Numbered from the stretch's first letter, positions 25,419 through 35,205 are shown. The stretch: DNA of 64,000 nt from an uncultured Campylobacter sp. (GCF_963526985.1 NZ_CAURPW010000008.1:44166-108165); one strand, 5' to 3'. Numbers and translations: made by a program. Notes: a model not told the origin generated them from the letters alone.

Positions 25419-26744
25419 ATGCAAATCAAAACCAAGGCGATCGACGCCGTAAATGCTTCGCTAAGTGCGAAAATACCGAGCGCGGACGTAAAAGCCAAAC
25501 TCGAAAACGCCGCTAAAAAAGCTGCAAAAAATATGAAAATAGACGGATTTAGAGCGGGCAAAGTGCCGGTAAACGTGGTGCTAAAACGTTACGAAAAAGA
25601 ACTAACCGCCGATGCCGAGCAAGACGCGCTAAAAGACGCGATAGATGCCGGCTTAAAAGAGCTAAATAGAAAATTCGAAGAAGTTATCGGCGAGCCGATC
25701 GTGACGAAATTCGACAGAGGCGAGAACGAGATCGACGCGGAGATCGAAATCTCGTTTAAACCCGTCATAAACATCGACGGCTACGAGGAGCTGATAGAGA
25801 ACGTCAGCGCACCGCGTGTAACGAAAAAAGAGATCGACGAGAGAAAAAACGAAATTTTAAAAATGATGGCTCCGCTAGAAAAAGTGGAAAAAGCCGCGCT
25901 TGAAAAGGGAGATTTTGCCAAATTTGACTTCGAGGGCTTCGTAGACGGCGCTGCGTTTGAGGGCGGCAAAGCCGAAAACTACCTGCTAGAAATCGGCTCG
26001 GGTCAGTTTATACCTGGCTTTGAGGACGGTATGATCGGACTAAAAGTCGGTGAAGAGCGCGACGTGAAGGTTAAATTCCCGGCCGAGTACGGCGCTGCTC
26101 ACCTTGCGGGCAAAGACGCTACGTTTAAAGTAAAACTTCACGAAATCCAAGGTAAAAAAGTACCTGAAGAGATCGACGAAGAGACGCTAAAGCGCATCAT
26201 GCCGGGCGAGGAAAAGGTAAGCGTCGAGCTATTTGAAGAGAGACTAAAAGAACAGATCAAAGCCGAGAAGCACGCTAAAAACGTAAACGAGGAGCTAAAG
26301 CCTAAATTTGCCGACGCGATCGTGGCTAAATTTAACTTTGACGTGCCGAAAAACATCGTAGAACAAGAGATGGATATGCAGTTCCGCGGCGCTTGGAGTA
26401 GCTTTACGCCTGAGCAGATGGCTAAATTTAGAGAGGATAAAGACGCTCTAAGCAAACAGCGCGAGACATACCGCGACGACGCGGTAAAAAGCGTGAAGCT
26501 AACGTTTATAATAGACGAGCTAGCGCGCCGCAGAGGTATAAAAGTAAGCGACCAAGAGCTGATCCAAGCGGTGTACTTCGAGGCGTATCGCTCGGGCATA
26601 GATCCGAAACAACACCTTGAAAACTATAAAAACCAAGGAATTTTACCTGCGATCAAAATGTCGATGATCGAGGAGAAGCTATTTAACGAGATGTTCGCGC
26701 TAAAGAGCGAGAAAAACGATAAAAAAGAGAAAAAGGCGGAGTAA
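25419..26744 (+). CDS. tig: trigger factor chaperone
   Basis: 441 residues. The ribosome-binding N-domain (1-~115) carries the GFRAGKVP signature. The FKBP-type peptidyl-prolyl isomerase domain spans about 155-245 (KGDFAKFDFEGFVDGAAFEGG, GSGQFIPGFEDGMIG, FPAEYGAAHLAGK). The helical C-domain (about 250-430) has the substrate cradle and a lysine-rich tail. It folds nascent chains at the ribosome exit. AAAGGAATTTA precedes ATG. Its stop overlaps the clpP start by one base (TAATG), so the two are coupled. Confidence 0.97.
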   Translation: MQIKTKAIDAVNASLSAKIPSADVKAKLENAAKKAAKNMKIDGFRAGKVPVNVVLKRYEKELTADAEQDALKDAIDAGLKELNRKFEEVIGEPIVTKFDRGENEIDAEIEISFKPVINIDGYEELIENVSAPRVTKKEIDERKNEILKMMAPLEKVEKAALEKGDFAKFDFEGFVDGAAFEGGKAENYLLEIGSGQFIPGFEDGMIGLKVGEERDVKVKFPAEYGAAHLAGKDATFKVKLHEIQGKKVPEEIDEETLKRIMPGEEKVSVELFEERLKEQIKAEKHAKNVNEELKPKFADAIVAKFNFDVPKNIVEQEMDMQFRGAWSSFTPEQMAKFREDKDALSKQRETYRDDAVKSVKLTFIIDELARRRGIKVSDQELIQAVYFEAYRSGIDPKQHLENYKNQGILPAIKMSMIEEKLFNEMFALKSEKNDKKEKKAE

Positions 26745-27334
26745 TGAGCTACTACATCCCCTACGTCATCGAGCGCACGAGCAAGGGCGAGAGAAGCTAC
26801 GACATCTACTCGCGCCTGCTAAAAGACCGCATAATAATGCTTAGCGGCGAGATCGAGGACGGCATGGCGTCTGCGATCGTGGCTCAGATGCTGTTTTTAG
26901 AGGCCGAAGATCCGGACAAAGACATATATCTATATATAAACAGCCCCGGTGGCGTGATAACGAGCGGATTTAGCATTTACGATACGATGAACTACATCAA
27001 GCCTGACGTCTGCACGATCTGTATAGGTCAGGCGGCGTCTATGGGCGCGTTTTTGCTTAGCTGCGGCGCGCAGGGCAAGCGTTATGCGCTACCAAATTCG
27101 CGCATCATGATCCACCAGCCTTTGGGCGGCGCGCGCGGACAGGCGACGGATATAGAGATCCAGGCGAAGGAAATCTTGCGTATGAAAGAAATTTTAAACG
27201 CGATCCTAGCTAAAAATACGGGTCAAAAACTAGCTAAAATCCAAAAAGACACCGACAGGGACTTTTTCATGAGTTCTGCTGAGGCTAAAGAATACGGACT
27301 GATAGATAAGGTTTTGGAAAAAAGCTTTAAATAA
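26744..27334 (+). CDS. clpP: ATP-dependent Clp protease proteolytic subunit
   Basis: 196 residues, normal length. Catalytic triad: Ser in GQAASMGAFLLS (about 98), His in RIMIHQPLGGARGQATDI (about 123) and Asp in KDTDRDFFMS (about 172). It forms the double-heptamer chamber used by ClpX/ClpA. Coupled to tig by TAATG. Confidence 0.97.
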   Translation: MSYYIPYVIERTSKGERSYDIYSRLLKDRIIMLSGEIEDGMASAIVAQMLFLEAEDPDKDIYLYINSPGGVITSGFSIYDTMNYIKPDVCTICIGQAASMGAFLLSCGAQGKRYALPNSRIMIHQPLGGARGQATDIEIQAKEILRMKEILNAILAKNTGQKLAKIQKDTDRDFFMSSAEAKEYGLIDKVLEKSFK

Positions 27335-27344
27335 AGAGTAAATT

Positions 27345-28409
27345 TTGCTAAAGATAGACGATAAAAAAAGCGAAAAACAGCTTCCGCAAAGTGCACAAAA
27401 TCCTGGACGCACCGGCGCGGGAAAAGGCGAGGATAACGGCAGCGATATGGGTATTTACGGATTTTCCGAGGCTATCATAAAAGAGCTAGCTGAGGAAAAT
27501 ATCCCCTCGATACCCAAAAATTATTCAATATTTTTTGAAAAAATACTCGAAAAGCAACCGGACGACTTCAAAAAAAAAGTCGGAGAAATCATCAAAATAG
27601 AAGATGAAATCGGCAGGCTAGAAGACGATAGACAAATCAGCATCGAGCGCGAGGTAAAAAATAGCTTTATACAGATAAAAAGCATGTTGCAAGCCGTCGC
27701 GCTCATTTATAAAAATCTATCCGTACTAAAAACCGTCGTTAAAAAGCGCCTAGACAGCCTTGATCCAAACGGAAATTTGCTGGCTAATCAAAGCGTTTTT
27801 AACGCATTTAGCGATGATCTAGCCAAGCTAAATACGCTGATGGATAAGCATATCGAGGTCATAAAAACCAGCTACGATGAGGTCGGCAAAGTTTTTAAGA
27901 TAGTAGAAGAACAGTCCGTCTATGATCCTAAATTTGATATCTATAACCGAAAATTTTTCCTAAAGACGCTGGAAATGGAGGCCGGTAATATCCAAAAATA
28001 CGGCTACAAATCCTCGCTGATGCTAATCAAGCCAAAAGAAACCTCGCTGCAAGACATCGGCTCAAAAAGCAAGCATGCGGTGCTAAAAAACATCTCGCGT
28101 ATGTTACTTCGCACCTCAAGGCGCAGCGATATTTTGGCGCATTACGGCGACGGGTGCTTTGCGATGCTGATGCGCCATACCGATATCGTCGGCGCGCAAA
28201 AGGCGTGCGAGCGCATAACGGAGATGTTTTACGGTACCTCTTTTATGCTAAACGACGAAAAGATCGATTTTGATATGGAGGTGGTAGCCTGCGCTCTAGG
28301 CGGACAAAAGACCGTCGAAGAGCTGCTTTCTAGCGCGCTTGATGCGCTAAAGGACACCGGCAAAGACGGTAAACGCTACCTTATCCTACCCGGCGAGGGC
28401 GGCAAATGA
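27345..28409 (+). CDS. GGDEF-domain protein with degenerate active site
   Basis: 354 residues from TTG 27345, the only plausible start near the clpP end; a later ATG at 27447 is possible but loses only a low-complexity head. The N-terminal half (about 35-175) is helical, including IPKNYSIFFEKILEKQPDDF and a coiled-coil-like region. A GGDEF domain follows (about 195-350): YDPKFDIYNRKFFLKTLEME, RSDILAHYGDGCFAMLMRHTD. The active-site loop reads YGDGCF rather than GGDEF, so cyclase activity is unlikely; it may be a cyclic-di-GMP binder or a scaffold. It lies between clpP and def and overlaps def by four bases. Confidence 0.8.
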   Translation: MLKIDDKKSEKQLPQSAQNPGRTGAGKGEDNGSDMGIYGFSEAIIKELAEENIPSIPKNYSIFFEKILEKQPDDFKKKVGEIIKIEDEIGRLEDDRQISIEREVKNSFIQIKSMLQAVALIYKNLSVLKTVVKKRLDSLDPNGNLLANQSVFNAFSDDLAKLNTLMDKHIEVIKTSYDEVGKVFKIVEEQSVYDPKFDIYNRKFFLKTLEMEAGNIQKYGYKSSLMLIKPKETSLQDIGSKSKHAVLKNISRMLLRTSRRSDILAHYGDGCFAMLMRHTDIVGAQKACERITEMFYGTSFMLNDEKIDFDMEVVACALGGQKTVEELLSSALDALKDTGKDGKRYLILPGEGGK

Positions 28410-28918
28410 TACTAGAAATCCTAACCTATCCGAACAAAAAACTCTTCGTCAAATCGCTTGAAGTTAAAGTTTTTGACGAAGGGTTGCATAAATTTTTAGA
28501 CGACATGTATGAGACCATGATCGCTAAAAACGGTATCGGACTAGCCGCCATCCAGACGGGCGAGGCTAAGCGGGTTTTGATCGTAAATTTAGTTGACGAA
28601 GAGAGTAAAGAACAGCGCAAAGAGGATCTGCTAGAAATCATAAATCCCAAAATTTTACGCAAAGAGGGCGAGATAATCTACCAAGAAGGTTGCCTCAGTG
28701 TGCCGGGATACTACGAGGACGTAAAAAGGGCCGAGTTTATAACGCTAGAATATCAAGACCGCTTCGGACAGCGCCAAGAGCTCGAGGCAGACGGGCTTTT
28801 ATCGGTTGCGATCCAGCACGAGATGGATCACCTAGACGGACACCTTTTTATCGAGCGAATCGGCTACAACAAACGCAAAAAATTTGACAAAGAGTATAAA
28901 AAGCAAAAAAACGCATGA
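28406..28918 (+). CDS. def: peptide deformylase
   Basis: 170 residues. All three motifs are present: GIGLAAIQTG, EGCLSVPGYY (Cys metal ligand) and IQHEMDHLDGHLF (HExxH). It removes the formyl group from nascent proteins, fitting its position beside tig and clpP. Overlaps both neighbours by four bases. Confidence 0.97.
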   Translation: MILEILTYPNKKLFVKSLEVKVFDEGLHKFLDDMYETMIAKNGIGLAAIQTGEAKRVLIVNLVDEESKEQRKEDLLEIINPKILRKEGEIIYQEGCLSVPGYYEDVKRAEFITLEYQDRFGQRQELEADGLLSVAIQHEMDHLDGHLFIERIGYNKRKKFDKEYKKQKNA

Positions 28919-30435
28919 AAGCCCTAAAATGCGCCACTTATAACGACGAATTGCGGCTTGTGGACGTCGAGTCCAGCTTTAACCGCGGTTTGCCCGCACT
29001 TAATATCGTAGGGCTTGCGGGAGCTTCGATCAAAGAGAGTGCCGAACGCGTAAAATCAGCGCTTTTGTCGCTAAATTTCTCTTTCCCCGCGCAAAAAATT
29101 ATCATAAATTTATCCCCGTCCGATATGCCAAAATCAGGCAGCCACTTCGACCTGTCTATCGCGCTTTTAATCGCCTTGCAAAAAGAGCGCGACTTCGAGC
29201 CTGTTTTTGTATTTGGCGAGTTGGGGCTAGACGGCGGCGTCAAAAGTACGGCGAGTCTTTTTTCTATCTTGCTTTTTTTAAGCGCGAAAGCGCCCGGCTC
29301 TCGCGTGCTGATCCCGCAAGAGATAGCGCAAAAAGCGGGCGCGATACCGAATTTAGAAATTTACGCCGTTTCAAATTTAGCCGAGGCGATCAAATTTTTC
29401 CTAGAGCCCGAATTTGCCGCCTCGCGCAAGGTCGGCGCCGTTCATCCGCTTTTTTCAAATTTAATCAAAATCGGCGAAAAAAGCTTCGTAAAAAATCAAA
29501 ATTTCGAGCTAAATTTTAGCGACGTCAAAGGCCAGCGCAGAGCAAAAAGAGCCTGCCTGGTGGCTGCTTGCGGTATGCATAACATTATCTTTGAAGGAAG
29601 CCCGGGGTGCGGCAAAAGCATGAGCGCCAAGCGCCTGCGATACATTTTGCCGCCGCAAAGCTTGGATGAGATTTTGCTCAGCTGCGCTTATAGCTCGCTA
29701 AATCAGCAAGAGAGTGAATTTTCAGCCCTTCGCGCCTTTCGCTCGCCTCACCACACGAGTACGAGAAGCTCTATTTTTGGCGGTGGATCAAGCGCAGCTA
29801 GGATCGGCGAGGTCGGGCTGGCTAACGGCGGGATTTTATTTTTTGACGAGCTTCCGCACTTTGCGCCCCAAATTTTAGAGAGCCTGCGCGAGCCGCTGGA
29901 GGACTACAAAATCAACATCTCGCGCGTAAATTCAAAAATCACGTACGAGACTAAATTTATGTTCGTAGCCGCTATGAACCCGTGTCCTTGCGGTAATCTA
30001 CTCTCTAAAAATCTAGAGTGTAAATGCTTGGAGCTTGAGATCAAACGCTATAAATCGCGCATCTCAGCGCCAGTGCTAGACCGCATCGACCTTCACGTAC
30101 AGATGGACGAGGTGAGCGCCGATGATAGAAGCGACGTCACGAGCGAATCGATGCAAGATACCGTGCTACGCGTCTTTGAGACGCAAATCTCGCGCGCGCA
30201 AAGCGAGCTAAACGGCAAGCTTAGCGACGAAGAGATCGTTAAATTTTGCATTTGCGACGACGAGGCGAGCGGAGCGCTAGATCACGCAACGCAGAGATTT
30301 TCGCTCAGCCGCCGCGCTATTAATAAAACCCTAAAAGTCGCCCGCACGGTCGCCGATATCGAAGGCTCGCGTATCATCAAAAAGCCGCACATTTTAGAGG
30401 CTTTGAGCTACCGAGTGAAGCAGGAGGGCGCATGA
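28915..30435 (+). CDS. comM: ComM/YifB family AAA+ ATPase
   Basis: 506 residues. The N-terminal Lon-substrate-like domain (about 1-165; NRGLPALNIVGLAGASIKES, NLSPSDMPKSGSHFDLSIA) is followed by the Mg-chelatase-type AAA+ module: Walker A EGSPGCGKSMSA, RSPHHTSTRSSIFGGG, Walker B GILFFDELPHFAP and AAMNPCPCGN. ComM is a hexameric helicase promoting branch migration during natural transformation, and campylobacters are competent. Start overlaps def by four bases; the stop overlaps nnr. Confidence 0.93.
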   Translation: MKALKCATYNDELRLVDVESSFNRGLPALNIVGLAGASIKESAERVKSALLSLNFSFPAQKIIINLSPSDMPKSGSHFDLSIALLIALQKERDFEPVFVFGELGLDGGVKSTASLFSILLFLSAKAPGSRVLIPQEIAQKAGAIPNLEIYAVSNLAEAIKFFLEPEFAASRKVGAVHPLFSNLIKIGEKSFVKNQNFELNFSDVKGQRRAKRACLVAACGMHNIIFEGSPGCGKSMSAKRLRYILPPQSLDEILLSCAYSSLNQQESEFSALRAFRSPHHTSTRSSIFGGGSSAARIGEVGLANGGILFFDELPHFAPQILESLREPLEDYKINISRVNSKITYETKFMFVAAMNPCPCGNLLSKNLECKCLELEIKRYKSRISAPVLDRIDLHVQMDEVSADDRSDVTSESMQDTVLRVFETQISRAQSELNGKLSDEEIVKFCICDDEASGALDHATQRFSLSRRAINKTLKVARTVADIEGSRIIKKPHILEALSYRVKQEGA

Positions 30436-31853
30436 AAAAGCTATTTTGGGATACGACGGAGCTTGACGCTAGAGCCGTGAGCGAGTTTGGGCTTAGCACC
30501 GAAGTGCTGATGCAAAACGCCGCAAATGCGTTAGCTCGCGCAGTACGGACTAGGCTCAAAAAATCATCGACCAAATGTCGTAAAATTTTAGGCGTCATCG
30601 GCAGCGGAAATAACGGCGCAGACGTGCTCGCCGCACTTCGGCTTTTGTGCGATAAATTTGATTGTTTCGCGTTTTTAGCGAGCGGCAAACAAAACGAAAT
30701 CTCAAAAACCGAGCTAACCAGAGCGCTAAAATGCGGCGTAAATTTGATCCCAAATTTAACGGAAATCGGCGAATTTGACTGCATCATCGACGGGATTTTC
30801 GGAACCGGACTTAGCCGCGAGCTAGACGAGCGGACGATAAATTTGATAAATACGCTAAACGCAAAACCCACCTATAAGCTTGCCTGCGACATTCCGAGCG
30901 GTCTTGATAAAAACGGCGTGCCGCAAGGCGCGGTCTTTAGGGCCGATACGACCGTGACGATGGGCGCGCTAAAGCTAGCGCTTTATAGCGATTTTGCAAA
31001 GGATTTCGTCGGGTGCGTAAAGGTCGCAAATTTGGGCCTTCCTCGCGAGCTGTACGAGACGGGGACGAGCTTTTATAAACTTGGAAAAAGTGATTTAAAT
31101 TTGCCGTTTCGCGCTAAGCAAAACGTTAACAAGGGCGACTTTGGGCACGTGTTTGTCGTTAGCGGCGAAAAGTGCGGAGCGGCGCGTATAGCGGGACTTG
31201 CCGCGCTAACTATCGGTGCCGGGCTTGTTAGCGTCGTGGGCGAAAATTTAAACATTGAGCCCGTTTTGATGCAAAGCGAGCGCATAACGCCCAAAATGCG
31301 AGTAGGAGCCGTCGGTATGGGACTTGGCGAGCTTGATGAGGCGCAAAAAGACGAGCTTTTTAGCGAGCTAAAAACAAAAGACGCGCTCGTTATCGACGCC
31401 GATCTTTGCTACGAGCCGCGCACGCTTGAGCTTTTAAACAGCGAAAAAGTCGTGATAACGCCGCATCCAAAGGAGTTTACGAGCTTGCTGGAGCTTGCAA
31501 ATCTTGGCAAATTTGACGCCAGCGAAGTGCAAAGAAACCGCTTCAAACTCGCTCAAATTTTTAGTAGAAATTTTAAATGCGTGCTTGTGTTAAAGGGCGC
31601 AAATACGCTAATCGCGCAGGGCGGCGAAGTCTACGTCATGACGCACGGCAGCGCCGCGCTCGCAAAAGGCGGTAGCGGAGACGCGCTAAGCGGTATCGTC
31701 GCGGGGTTGCTCGCGCAGGGTTACGACCCGCTAAATGCTGCGATCTCGGGCACATTGGCTCACGCTCTAGCCGCTCGCGAAATCAAAATCAACGACTACG
31801 CGCTCACGGCCGCGGACGTCATCAAAGGACTCAAATGCTTACGAAAAAAATAG
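30432..31853 (+). CDS. nnr: bifunctional NAD(P)H-hydrate repair enzyme (epimerase + dehydratase)
   Basis: 473 residues. The N-terminal YjeF epimerase domain (about 1-200) has STEVLMQNAANALARAV, GSGNNGADVLAALRLL and CDIPSGLDKNG. The C-terminal ribokinase-like dehydratase domain (about 215-470) has KGDFGHVFVVSGEKCGAARI, VVITPHPKEF, LKGANTLIAQGG and GGSGDALSGIVAGLLAQG. It repairs damaged NAD(P)HX. Overlaps comM upstream by four bases and purN downstream by 19. Confidence 0.95.
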   Translation: MKKLFWDTTELDARAVSEFGLSTEVLMQNAANALARAVRTRLKKSSTKCRKILGVIGSGNNGADVLAALRLLCDKFDCFAFLASGKQNEISKTELTRALKCGVNLIPNLTEIGEFDCIIDGIFGTGLSRELDERTINLINTLNAKPTYKLACDIPSGLDKNGVPQGAVFRADTTVTMGALKLALYSDFAKDFVGCVKVANLGLPRELYETGTSFYKLGKSDLNLPFRAKQNVNKGDFGHVFVVSGEKCGAARIAGLAALTIGAGLVSVVGENLNIEPVLMQSERITPKMRVGAVGMGLGELDEAQKDELFSELKTKDALVIDADLCYEPRTLELLNSEKVVITPHPKEFTSLLELANLGKFDASEVQRNRFKLAQIFSRNFKCVLVLKGANTLIAQGGEVYVMTHGSAALAKGGSGDALSGIVAGLLAQGYDPLNAAISGTLAHALAAREIKINDYALTAADVIKGLKCLRKK

Positions 31854-32422
31854 CGGTTTTATTTAGCGGCGGCGGCTCGAATTTGGAGGCGATTTTGCAG
31901 AGGCTGCACGGCAAAGTTTTTGGCGAAACCAGGATCGAGGTCGCGCTAACGCTAACAAATAAAGCTAACGCAGGCGGCATAGCAAAAGCCGCAAAATACG
32001 GCCTAAAAAGCGTCGTTATCGAGCACGTTAATTTTGCCTCGCGTGAGGAATTCGACGCCGAAGCCGTAGCGCAGATAAAGCGCGCCAACGTCGATCTAAC
32101 CGTGCTTGCGGGCTTTATGCGCATCCTTACGCCCGTTTTTACGAGGCAGATTCGCGCGATAAATTTGCACCCATCGCTGCTGCCGCTTTTTAAGGGCGCG
32201 CATGCGATAAAAGAGAGCTTTGAAAGCGATATGAAGGTGGGCGGCGTGAGCGTGCACTGGGTCAGCGAGGAGCTAGACGGTGGTAGGATCATCACTCAGC
32301 GCGCGTTTGAAAAGGGCGCAGGAATGAGCTTTGAAGCTTACGAGGCTAAAATCCACGAGATAGAGCATGAAATTTTGCCCGAAACTATCGTGCAAATTTT
32401 AACCGGCAAGAAGCACGACTAG
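31835..32422 (+). CDS. purN: phosphoribosylglycinamide formyltransferase
   Basis: 195 residues. KIAVLFSGGGSNLEAIL at the N-terminus, LAGFMRILTPVF, and the active-site block INLHPSLLPLFKGAHAI with catalytic His, followed by GVSVHWVSEELDGGRII. Transfers a formyl group from 10-formyl-THF in purine synthesis. The start lies inside the end of nnr, the last gene of a def-comM-nnr-purN run. Confidence 0.96.
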   Translation: MLTKKIAVLFSGGGSNLEAILQRLHGKVFGETRIEVALTLTNKANAGGIAKAAKYGLKSVVIEHVNFASREEFDAEAVAQIKRANVDLTVLAGFMRILTPVFTRQIRAINLHPSLLPLFKGAHAIKESFESDMKVGGVSVHWVSEELDGGRIITQRAFEKGAGMSFEAYEAKIHEIEHEILPETIVQILTGKKHD

Positions 32423-33542
32423 CGTTTTTTGGGTGCCTAGCCGCTAGAAACCGGTAAAATTTAGCCCGCGTTTGACCGTAGCAAAGGCGACTGCGTTGCC
32501 AATTTTGCAAGGCTAAAAAGATCGGCGCTTTACCTGCAAGCCAGTGCCGCGTCGCAAAGCCTTGAGCTAGCGTAAGCGCTTCAGAAGTTACTACCGAGCT
32601 ACAAATGCGCACTTTATGCGCCAAAGCAGGCAAAACGTAGAGCGGTTTTGCAAGTAGTTCGATAAATGCTCCTTAAACAGGTAAATACAAAGTGCTCATT
32701 TATCCGCAAAGCTTAATTAATGTAAGCCAAATAAGCAAAATCGCATTAAATTTAAACACCGCAAAAAACTTAAAAGATAAAACGCCTCAGCCTAAACCTT
32801 TGCAAAAATAGACCCTTGCAAGCGCCGAATTTGCTCTGCGACCGTCGCCAGTAAAGCGACGTAACTTTTCGCATAAGCGTAGAGATGGAAGTTTTCAAAC
32901 ATCTGCGCCCCGTGTCTGTCGGCAAAATTTAGCGCCTGGGCGCTAAAGTCGGACAAAGACGGTCCTGGCGCAAGAAGCTACGTATAAATCGGGAGCTAAT
33001 CTAACTAATAGCAAGCTATGCTAAATTTAAACTCGGTACCGACGTAAGCTACAAGCTTGCAAAGTCTACTAGAGATTAACGACGCACGAGAGCAAAATCT
33101 GCGGCAAATTCGGCAGCTCTTATGCGTGAGCGCAGAGTCTTAAATAAAGTTACGATAAAACATGGCCTGATGAACATGGCTTCGCAGCTAAACAACTTTA
33201 TAAATTTGCTTTTATCTCGGCACTTTTTAAGACATTTTGATTTGGGCTACCAGGCCTAAAAATCTTAGTGCAATAATGTAAATTTACACTGGATTTAAAT
33301 TTTGGCTAAAAGAGGAAGAAATATCTTTCAAATTTAGCAAACAAAAATCGGCGCGACCTCTTTATACTAAATTAGTCCGCAAAATAAACGCCACGGCCGC
33401 CTAAAAGATCACAATTTATTTGTCAAAACCGGTTTACGGTTTTATAAAATTTAACGGCAGTAGCGCAAAGTAAAAATCAAAACACGAATTTAATGAAAAC
33501 GTCCTAGAACACAACCGCTCGAGGAGTAAAATTTATAGTAGC
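32423..33542. other. 1.1-kb spacer of decayed DNA
   Basis: No intact gene is visible. Short open fragments in several frames, a 59-codon remnant on the minus strand (32802-32977) and an interrupted plus-strand stretch around 33030-33260 (e.g. KLGTDVSYKLAKSTRD, then a stop, then AANSAALMRERRVLNK) suggest former coding DNA. No transposase remnant or terminal repeats were recognised. Confidence 0.55.
32802..32977 (-). pseudogene. C-terminal remnant of an unidentified gene
   Basis: Between an in-frame stop at 32978-32980 and TAG at 32802-32804 there is a protein-like frame reading APGPSLSDFSAQALNFADRH, then GAQMFENFHLYAYAKSYVAL and LATVAEQIRRLQGSIFAKV. Composition and periodicity look like a real helical C-terminus. 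There is no start codon or upstream domain, so it is probably the end of a decayed gene. I cannot name the family. Confidence 0.4.
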
Positions 33543-34610
33543 TCAAATTTCGGCGTCCGAGATCGCTTCGGCTTGATAATGCGCAATCAGCGGCTCGATA
33601 ATCTCGTCAAAAAGTCCCGCCGCCATTATCGCGTCGAGGCGGTAAAGCGTCAAATTTATGCGGTGGTCGCTGATGCGGTTTTGCGGGAAGTTGTAGGTGC
33701 GGATACGTCCCGAGCGGTCGCCCGTACCGACTTGGCTTTTGCGCTCGCTGGTTTCTTTGGCTAGGCGCTCTTCTTCTTGTATCTCGTAAAGGCGCGCTTT
33801 TAGCACCTTCATCGCGGCTTCTTTGTTTTTGTGCTGGCTTTTGCCGTCTTGGTTCGTGACGACGATGCCTGTGGGGATGTGAGTGATTCGCACCGCCGAA
33901 TCGGTCGTGTTTACCGACTGTCCGCCATGGCCCGAGCTGCGCATGACGTCGATACGAAGATCGTTTGGATTTATCTCGATCTCGCTATCTTCGACCTCGG
34001 GCATGATAGCGACTGTGACTGCCGAGGTGTGTACGCGGCCTTGGCTTTCGGTCTCGGGTACGCGCTGTACGCGGTGGGTGCCGCCCTCAAATTTGAGCCT
34101 CGAGTATGCCCCCTTGCCCTTTATCAGCAAAATAATCTCTTTAAAGCCGCCCGTGTTGCCCTCGCTTTGGCTCACGATCTCAAATTTATACCCGCGAAGC
34201 TCGGCATATCTGGCGTATGCGTTAAACAAATCGCCCGCAAAAAGCGCCGCTTCGTCTCCACCCGTACCAGCGCGGATCTCTAAAAATACGTTTTTATCGT
34301 CGTTCGGATCTTTTGGAAGGAGTAAAATTTTAATCTCTTCTTCGAGATTTTCTTTTTTTGATTCGAGATTTTTGAGTTCGTCTTTGGCTAGTTCGCCAAG
34401 CTCGGCGTCATCGAGCAGAGCCTTGTTCTCCTCGATGTCCGCGAGAGTTTGCAGATATGACTTTGCAGCCGAGGCGATATCTTCTAAATTTGATTGCTCT
34501 TTTGAGAGCTTGGTCATATTTGCGATATCGTTTGTGATAGACGGATCGCTAAGCAGACGAGAGAGCTCGTCGTAGCGATCCAAAAAAGGCTGCAGTTTGT
34601 CGGCTAACAT
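33543..34610 (-). CDS. prfA: peptide chain release factor 1
   Basis: 355 residues. The GGQ loop is MRSSGHGGQSVNTTDSAVR (about 225-243). The codon-recognition PxT motif is VPETESQGRVHTSA (about 183). It terminates translation at UAA and UAG. It is encoded 11 bases after rpsT on the same strand, the usual pairing in this group. Confidence 0.97.
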   Translation of the reverse strand: MLADKLQPFLDRYDELSRLLSDPSITNDIANMTKLSKEQSNLEDIASAAKSYLQTLADIEENKALLDDAELGELAKDELKNLESKKENLEEEIKILLLPKDPNDDKNVFLEIRAGTGGDEAALFAGDLFNAYARYAELRGYKFEIVSQSEGNTGGFKEIILLIKGKGAYSRLKFEGGTHRVQRVPETESQGRVHTSAVTVAIMPEVEDSEIEINPNDLRIDVMRSSGHGGQSVNTTDSAVRITHIPTGIVVTNQDGKSQHKNKEAAMKVLKARLYEIQEEERLAKETSERKSQVGTGDRSGRIRTYNFPQNRISDHRINLTLYRLDAIMAAGLFDEIIEPLIAHYQAEAISDAEI

Positions 34611-34621
34611 TAAAATTTAGA

Positions 34622-34888
34622 TTAAGCAGATAGTTTGTTTACGAGTTTTGCGAGGCGTCCTACGCGGCGAGAAGCTGTTTGTTTTTTCAAAAAGCCCTTG
34701 CTAACGAAGCTGTGGAAGTCTTTGTTTGCTACTTTAAACGCGTTTAGCGCAGCTTCTTTATCGCCTGCTTCGACGGCTACGCGCACGGCTTTAGTGATAT
34801 TTTTAAGCCTAGTGCGGTAAAATCTGTTTCTTTCAGTCCTTTTGATAGTCTGTCTGGCTCTTTTTTCAGAAGATTTATGGTTTGCCAT
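34622..34888 (-). CDS. rpsT: 30S ribosomal protein S20
   Basis: 88 residues, basic and helical: ANHKSSEKRARQTIKRTERN, LKNITKAVRVAVEAGDKEAA, KGFLKKQTASRRVGRLAKLV. Length and sequence are typical for bS20. Start ATG with AAAAAAGGGACATT upstream; transcribed with prfA. Confidence 0.97.
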   Translation of the reverse strand: MANHKSSEKRARQTIKRTERNRFYRTRLKNITKAVRVAVEAGDKEAALNAFKVANKDFHSFVSKGFLKKQTASRRVGRLAKLVNKLSA

Positions 34889-35059
34889 AATGTCCCTTTT
34901 TTCATAATTTTAGTCCGTGATTATATAAAAACCAGTTTTAAAATCCGCTTAATTTAAGTAAAATTTAAAGCGAGGAAATTTACAACTTAAATTTGGATAT
35001 TTTTTGATAAAATAGGTCAAAAATTTAATAAATTTAGTAAATTTTATATTTAAGACAAG

Positions 35060-35181
35060 GCGGCAGTATCGCGAGATGAATTTAAATGTTTTTGAGAATT
35101 TTTCGAGCAAGGCTGGACACGTAGTCCGCCGTAGCGAGAAAAATCGAAAATCATTTAAAGGCGCTCGCGAGACAACGCTGC
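35060..35181 (+). repeat. structured interspersed repeat, copy D (upstream of glmM)
   Basis: Termini GGCGGCAGTA and GACAACGCTGC enclose TCGCGAG/CTCGCGA (35069/35164), TTTAAATG/CATTTAAA (35081/35152), ATTTTTC/GAAAAAT (35098/35138) and an apical GGC-T-GGAC-N5-GTCC-GCC (35111-35130). It aligns with copy B (17154) over its full length. Where the stems differ both sides change together. It ends 25 bases before the glmM start. Confidence 0.8.
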
Positions 35182-35205
35182 AAAAACCTTAACAACAAGG
35201 AAATA

